DNA of 64,000 bases from Streptomyces albus subsp. albus (GTDB taxonomy: Bacteria; Actinomycetota; Actinomycetes; Streptomycetales; Streptomycetaceae), in NCBI RefSeq assembly GCF_000725885.1, contig NZ_JODR01000015.1, positions 62,001 to 126,000 on the forward strand, read 5' to 3'. This document shows, piece by piece, positions 59,705-64,000 of the stretch (the first letter of the stretch is position 1; every line of letters starts with the position of its first letter). The translations under genes were made by a program, and so were the position numbers. Below the pieces are notes generated by a model. The model saw only the letters and a program-made list of their open reading frames with translations. It made no database searches and had not been told where the DNA came from.

Positions 59705-62656
59705 TCAGCCGGGGGCCGCACCGTGCCCCGCTGCGGTCGGGTCCTGGCCGGCCGGGCGCAGGACGGCGACCTGGTCCCGCGAGGTCACGTTCAGCTTGCG
59801 CAGCACCCGCGCCACGTGCTGCTCGACCGTGCGCGGCGAGAGGAACAGCACCTCCGCTATCTCCCGGTTGGTGCGGCCCAGGGCCACCAGCCGGGCGACC
59901 TCCTCCTCGCGGGGCGACAGTTCGGCACCGTAGCCGCGCCGCCCCCGCCGGGAGGGCACGGCCGTACCGTTCTGTCGCAGCGCGCGGCGGCAGCGGGCCG
60001 CGTCCCGGATGGCACCCAGCGCCCCGAACTCCTCGGCCGCCCGGGCCAGTCCGGTGGCGTCGGGGGGCTCCCCCAGCGCCAGCCGGTTGCGGGCCGCGGC
60101 CTCGCCGGTGCGGGCCGCCGAATACGGCTGGGGCAGTGCGGCGTAGGCCGCGCGGGCGGCGTCGAAGACGGCGGCTGCCTCCGCGTGCCGCCGCTCCCCG
60201 GTGGCGACCACCCCGCGGCAGGCCAGATGGGCGGCTGCGGCCAGCGGGGCGTCCCGGCCGGCCAGCCGTTCGCCGAACTCGGCGGTCAGCTCGGCCGCTT
60301 CGGCGTGCCGGCCGCGGCGCACCAGCGCGCTGACCGTCATCGGCGCCAGATCCGCGGCCCAGGTCCAGATGCCCTTGACGCGGACGCGTTCGGTGGCCCG
60401 CAGTGCCTCGGCGCAGCCGGCCTCCTGATCGCCGCAGGCCATGTGCAGCCGGGCCATGGCGGCGGACGCGGCGGCCAGGATGTTGGCCGGCGCGTTGGCG
60501 GGGTCGGCCAGACCCGCGTCCCGCAGCCGGGAGGCGGCCTCCTCCCATTCGCCGCGGGCCGACGCCAGCAGACCGAGCACCAGATGGGCGTCGGCGGCGA
60601 TGCCGGAGACGCCGCCGACCAGGCCGAGCGCCTGCCGGGCCCGTTCGGCCAGCCCGTCCCACCGGCCGGTGTGCCAGGCCAGCCGCAGCGCGGTGCCCTC
60701 CACGATGGTCTCCAGATAGGGCGCCCCGCATTCGGCGGCCAGCCGGCGGCCCTCCAGCCGGTAGCGGCGTGCCGCCTCGTAGTGGCCGAGGCAGGTGGCG
60801 GCGTCGGCGAGGTTGCCGCAGGCGCGGGCGACCTCGCGGCGTTCGGCCACCGACTGCCCCTGGGTGAGCAGTTCGTCGGCCGCCCGCCACACATGGGGCG
60901 AGCCGGTGGACATCAGCAGGGCGAGGTGGTTGCCGCGTACGGCGATCCGCAGGGCACCGTCCGTCTGGGTGGCCACCAGTTCCTCGGCCCGCGCGATCCA
61001 CCGCTCGTGCACCTGGAGGGGCTGGTCGCCCCAGCTGGGCATGGCCAGCGCAGCCATGCCGCGGGCGGCGAGCGCCGGTCTGTCGCGCAGTTCGGTGACG
61101 GCGGTGGCGGTGTCGGCGCGGCCTTCCTGGTAGCGGCCCGCCTGGTTGTTGAGCAGCAGTCCGAGGTTGAGCCGGATCTCGCCGCGCAGCCCTTCGGGGA
61201 GGCCGGCGTCCCGCAGGACGCGGCGCAGCAGTGCGGTGGCGCGGCGGTGTGCCAGGCCCACGGCTGCTTCCCTGCTGAGCCGGGCCGCCAGCCGGCCGCG
61301 TTCCCGGGCGGGCAGCCTGCCGTCGCACAGCAGCTCTTCCAGCAGTTCGACGACGAGTGCGGTGTCGCCCATCTCGTGCGCGGCCTCGACGGCTTGTTCG
61401 CAGTGGTGCTGCCAGCCGGCCCAGTCGCCGGAGAGCCGCGCGTGGTAGGCGAGCCGTACCAGTGGCGGCGGGTCCTGGCGGGCGAGTGCGGCCAGTGCCC
61501 GCTGGTGGAGGGCGTGCCGGTCGGGGCCGGGCAGCATCGAGTAGACGGCTTGCTGGGCGAGGGTGTGGCGGAATCCGTAGCGGCCGTCCTCCTCCTCGTG
61601 GAGCATGCCGGACAGCAGGGCCTCGCGGACGGCGGCGGCGGCGCGGCGGGCGGCGGGCCGGGCGGTTGCGGCGGGTGGGGCCGCGTGCTGGGGTCCGCCG
61701 TCCTGCATGACGTCGGCGATCAGCTCCTCCTCGGCGGGGACGCGCAGGACGGCGGCGGCGCGGACGGCGTCGGCGGCTGCCGGGGACAGCTGTGCCATGC
61801 GGTCGGCGGTGGCCTCCAGCAGCAGGGCGGGGACGCGCATGGTGGCGACGTCCTCGACGTCGAGCCACTTCCTGCGGCGGGGGCCTTCGGTCAGCACCCG
61901 TACGGTCTCCTCCAGGACGAAGGGGATGCCCGCGGTGCGGCGGTGGAGTTCGGCCGCCAGTTCGGTGGAGACGGGCCGCCCGCCGGTCATGGCGGCTGTC
62001 AGATCGCTGACGGCCGCCGCGTCCAGCGGGTGCAGGGGGACGCGGATCTCGGTGGTTCCGGGCGGGCAGCGGTGGGCCCGGCCCAGGGGGAGGCCGCCGT
62101 CGGGCAGGTCCTCGCGCCGGTGGCTGAGGACGAGCGCCAGCCGCGGGGGCGGCGCGTCCACCAGGAACCGGAGCAGGTCGCGGGTGCCGTCGTCGGCCCA
62201 GTGCAGGTCCTCGACCACGACGACGGTGTCGCCCAGCGCCTCCAGCAGGGCGCGGACGGCGCGGAAGAGCCGGTGCTGGGTGGCGCGGTGGTCGGCGGCG
62301 GGTTCGGGGGCGGGCGGCAGGGCGGCGGCGAGTTCGGGCACGTGGGAACGGAGGGCGCCGCAGACGGGGTTGAGCCGCCGGGGCAGATCGTCGCCGAGGC
62401 CGCGGAAGAGATCGACGACCGGGCCGTAGGGGAAGGGCTCACGCAGCGGCAGGCAGTTGCCCGCCAGGACGCGTCGCCCCGGGGTGGCGGTGCGGGCGAG
62501 GGCCTCGTGGATGAGACGGGTCTTGCCGATCCCGGCCTCCCCCTCGACGAAGGCGACGGACGGCGCGGCGGCCAGCGCCGCGCACAGTGCGCCGAGTTCG
62601 TCCCTGCGGCCGACGAACCGGGAGGAGCGGGGGGACCGGAGAACCGCGTACGGCAC
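59705..62656 (-). CDS. Large ATP-binding LuxR-family regulator (LAL/AAA type)
   Basis: 983 residues. N-terminal AAA/STAND ATPase: FVGRRDELGALCAAL, Walker A GEAGIGKTR, Walker B TVVVVEDLHWAD. The middle consists of helical TPR-like repeats. The C-terminal LuxR HTH is LSPREEEVARLVALGRTNREIAEVLF, LSPRTVEQHVARVLRKLNV. LAL regulators often activate natural-product or sugar-use genes. GTG at 62656 has GGAGG seven bases upstream; the open frame runs further but without homology. The target is unknown. The plus-strand 1240-codon open frame over it is a shadow. Confidence 0.92.
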   Translation of the reverse strand: MPYAVLRSPRSSRFVGRRDELGALCAALAAAPSVAFVEGEAGIGKTRLIHEALARTATPGRRVLAGNCLPLREPFPYGPVVDLFRGLGDDLPRRLNPVCGALRSHVPELAAALPPAPEPAADHRATQHRLFRAVRALLEALGDTVVVVEDLHWADDGTRDLLRFLVDAPPPRLALVLSHRREDLPDGGLPLGRAHRCPPGTTEIRVPLHPLDAAAVSDLTAAMTGGRPVSTELAAELHRRTAGIPFVLEETVRVLTEGPRRRKWLDVEDVATMRVPALLLEATADRMAQLSPAAADAVRAAAVLRVPAEEELIADVMQDGGPQHAAPPAATARPAARRAAAAVREALLSGMLHEEEDGRYGFRHTLAQQAVYSMLPGPDRHALHQRALAALARQDPPPLVRLAYHARLSGDWAGWQHHCEQAVEAAHEMGDTALVVELLEELLCDGRLPARERGRLAARLSREAAVGLAHRRATALLRRVLRDAGLPEGLRGEIRLNLGLLLNNQAGRYQEGRADTATAVTELRDRPALAARGMAALAMPSWGDQPLQVHERWIARAEELVATQTDGALRIAVRGNHLALLMSTGSPHVWRAADELLTQGQSVAERREVARACGNLADAATCLGHYEAARRYRLEGRRLAAECGAPYLETIVEGTALRLAWHTGRWDGLAERARQALGLVGGVSGIAADAHLVLGLLASARGEWEEAASRLRDAGLADPANAPANILAAASAAMARLHMACGDQEAGCAEALRATERVRVKGIWTWAADLAPMTVSALVRRGRHAEAAELTAEFGERLAGRDAPLAAAAHLACRGVVATGERRHAEAAAVFDAARAAYAALPQPYSAARTGEAAARNRLALGEPPDATGLARAAEEFGALGAIRDAARCRRALRQNGTAVPSRRGRRGYGAELSPREEEVARLVALGRTNREIAEVLFLSPRTVEQHVARVLRKLNVTSRDQVAVLRPAGQDPTAAGHGAAPG

Positions 62657-63583
62657 GAAGCCACCTCCACAGCCACGCTCGGTCGCGTACGGGGTGCCGC
62701 CGGACCTGCATGGGTGTTCGACGTTCGGACTTGGGTCGGCGGTCAGCATCTTCCGTGTGTTCGGTACGGACAACAAGCCCCGCGGAGGGGCCGCCCGAAG
62801 GTGGTACGGCACCGGCCGGGGCGGCGTACGGCGGTTTTCGGCCCGGGCCGAGGCGGGGGGCGTGAAGGGTCGGGGCGCGGGGGTGCCCCGGGACCGCTCC
62901 CGCTGGAAGGTGGCGTGGAGCCACCGCAGCGACGTCGGGACCAGGACGGCACCCACGGCCGACGAGCCGGCGGCGGCCTCCCCGCTCGGCGGGGCGGGAG
63001 GCAGCACGGGGTACCGGCCGACGCCCCGGCCAGCAGCGGGCCCGCGCGACGGCCGGGGCGACGGCCGGCCGGGCCGCGAGGTCGGGCGCGGCCCGGATCG
63101 GCGTCGGCGCCGCCGAGGCGAGGCTCCGCACCAGTCCGGGTGCCGGACCGACGGCGTCCGCCGTGCGCCGTGCGCAGCGCCCGGTGGATGCTCCACGCCC
63201 GCCGCCCCGCCTCGGCGACGGTCCCCCGGCCTTCGGGGCCACCGCCGCGACCGGCCGCGGCGAGCGCCGCCGCGCGCGGGCCCCGCACGGAGCGCTCGGG
63301 CTGCCGGTGCCGCTTGCGCAGCCGGGCGGCCCGGGGCCCCGGCCGTCCGGACCGCCGCGGTCACCGGGACCGGACTCCCCTGGCACGAGGACGTCCGCCC
63401 CTCCTTGCCCTTTCCGACCAGGTTTTCCCGGCTTTGCCGTGGTAACTCCCGAGGTGGCGAGTGAGCGGAGCGGTCACCCGCGCGCCGGCACGCCACGCGT
63501 CTCGGCGTACCGGATCGGCGCGGAGAGGCCGCGGTCACCGCGCGCGCCGGCGCGGACGGCGTGCGGACCGGACGGAGGGTGAC
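62657..63583. other. 927-base divergent intergenic region
   Basis: Extremely GC-rich. Open frames exist on both strands but none has a ribosome site or recognisable family. It contains the promoters of the LuxR-type and DUF2945 genes, which I cannot place precisely. Confidence 0.45.
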
Positions 63584-63811
63584 ATGGGCAAGGACGGAGA
63601 GCTGCGGAAAGGCGACCGGGTGGCCTGGTCGAGCCACGGCAGCGAGGCGGTCGGCACGGTGACCCGGAAGATCACCCGGCGCACCCGCGCGGCGGGCCGG
63701 ACGGTCGACGCCTCCCCCGAGGCACCGCAGTACGAGGTGGTCAGCGAGAAGTCGGGCCGCACGGCGGTGCACCGGCCGGAGGCGCTGCACAGGAAGCCGG
63801 GCCGGTCGTGA
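63584..63811 (+). CDS. DUF2945 (HVA1/Tudor-like) small protein
   Basis: 75 residues: [46 protein letters not shown] is the whole DUF2945 domain, a small SH3/Tudor-like barrel of unknown role. ATG at 63584 with GGAGGGTGAC upstream. Its stop overlaps the next GTG by four bases. Confidence 0.9.
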   Translation: MGKDGELRKGDRVAWSSHGSEAVGTVTRKITRRTRAAGRTVDASPEAPQYEVVSEKSGRTAVHRPEALHRKPGRS

Positions 63812-64000
63812 GCGAGCTGCCGGCCCACGGCGACGTGGTCGTGGTCGGGGCCGGACTCGCGGGCCTCGCGGTGGCCCGGCGGCTGCAGAGCCGCGGGGTG
63901 GACGTCGTGGTCGTCGAGGCGGCCGACGAGGTCGGCGGCCGGATCCGTACGGACACGGTGGACGGGTTCCAGCTCGACCGCGGGTTCCAGGTGCTCAACA
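63808..64000 (+). CDS. NAD(P)/FAD-dependent oxidoreductase (5' part, cut by window edge)
   Basis: First 64 residues only. The FAD-binding motif [18 protein letters not shown], then [17 protein letters not shown] and [12 protein letters not shown], typical of amine-oxidase/phytoene-desaturase-like flavoproteins. GTG at 63808 overlaps the DUF2945 stop (GTGA), so they form an operon. Substrate cannot be told from this part. Confidence 0.88.
   Translation, partial: MSELPAHGDVVVVGAGLAGLAVARRLQSRGVDVVVVEAADEVGGRIRTDTVDGFQLDRGFQVLN

Noticed and set aside
59723..63445. 1240-codon open frame on the plus strand
   Set aside because: It is antisense to the LuxR-type regulator, whose motifs are unmistakable. 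The frame is open only because of codon bias and shows no family resemblance.

Overview
The window is chromosomal DNA from a Streptomyces-type actinobacterium. It is very GC-rich with strong third-position GC bias. It carries lineage markers: mycothiol ligase mshC, a chaplin pair (chpC/chpH), a conservon (cvnA-D), F420-type oxidoreductases and a rare TTA (bldA-type) codon. The left 24 kb resembles the conserved core neighbourhood running from glpD through mshC to chpC-chpH in the genus. The middle and right parts are accessory.

Layout. 1-1242: 3' end of glpD. 1467-3335: a GH18-like membrane-anchored protein and a FadR-type GntR regulator. 3504-7867 (minus): four genes joined by 4-bp stop/start overlaps, encoding an oxidative L-fucose pathway (fuconate dehydratase, SDR, aldo/keto reductase, lactonase), plus a small trailing gene. 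The regulator's promoter and the operon's promoter share the half-site ACATCGGA. 8065-15250: PAC2 protein, mshC with its SCO1664-type, DUF3090 and histidine-phosphatase companions, a CorA transporter and a ferritin-like protein. 15251-24219: LLM oxidoreductase and aldo/keto reductase, a RecD2-like protein without a recognisable Walker A, chaplins and an M20 peptidase.

24361-29160: a tRNA-Leu(GAG) gene followed by a graveyard of broken genes (serine recombinase, TetR, esterase, cupin, IS5 transposase, NUDIX) mixed with small intact genes. This looks like the decayed remains of an integrated element. 29935-36407: a TIM-like/6-phospho-3-hexuloisomerase pair, a TTA-containing O-methyltransferase, and a TetR/FAD-monooxygenase pair with two identical operators.

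36802-40783 is the most unusual part. An ABC-transporter ATPase gene has an in-frame amber codon. It overlaps one 876-codon ORF that fuses an ABC-2-like permease, a squalene/phytoene-synthase-like domain and a cis-prenyltransferase. A small secreted four-cysteine protein gene follows. I read this as a candidate system that makes and moves an isoprenoid lipid; the product is unknown.

40975-48403 holds regulators and enzymes, including a Ser/Thr kinase fused to TPRs. 49138-54123 holds a conservon and, after a strong terminator, a selinadiene-synthase-like sesquiterpene cyclase. 54278-64000 holds LtrA, DUF488, a Tat-exported amidohydrolase, a subtilase, a large LuxR-type ATPase regulator, a DUF2945 protein and the start of a flavin oxidoreductase. 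No rRNA, CRISPR array or intact insertion sequence was seen.
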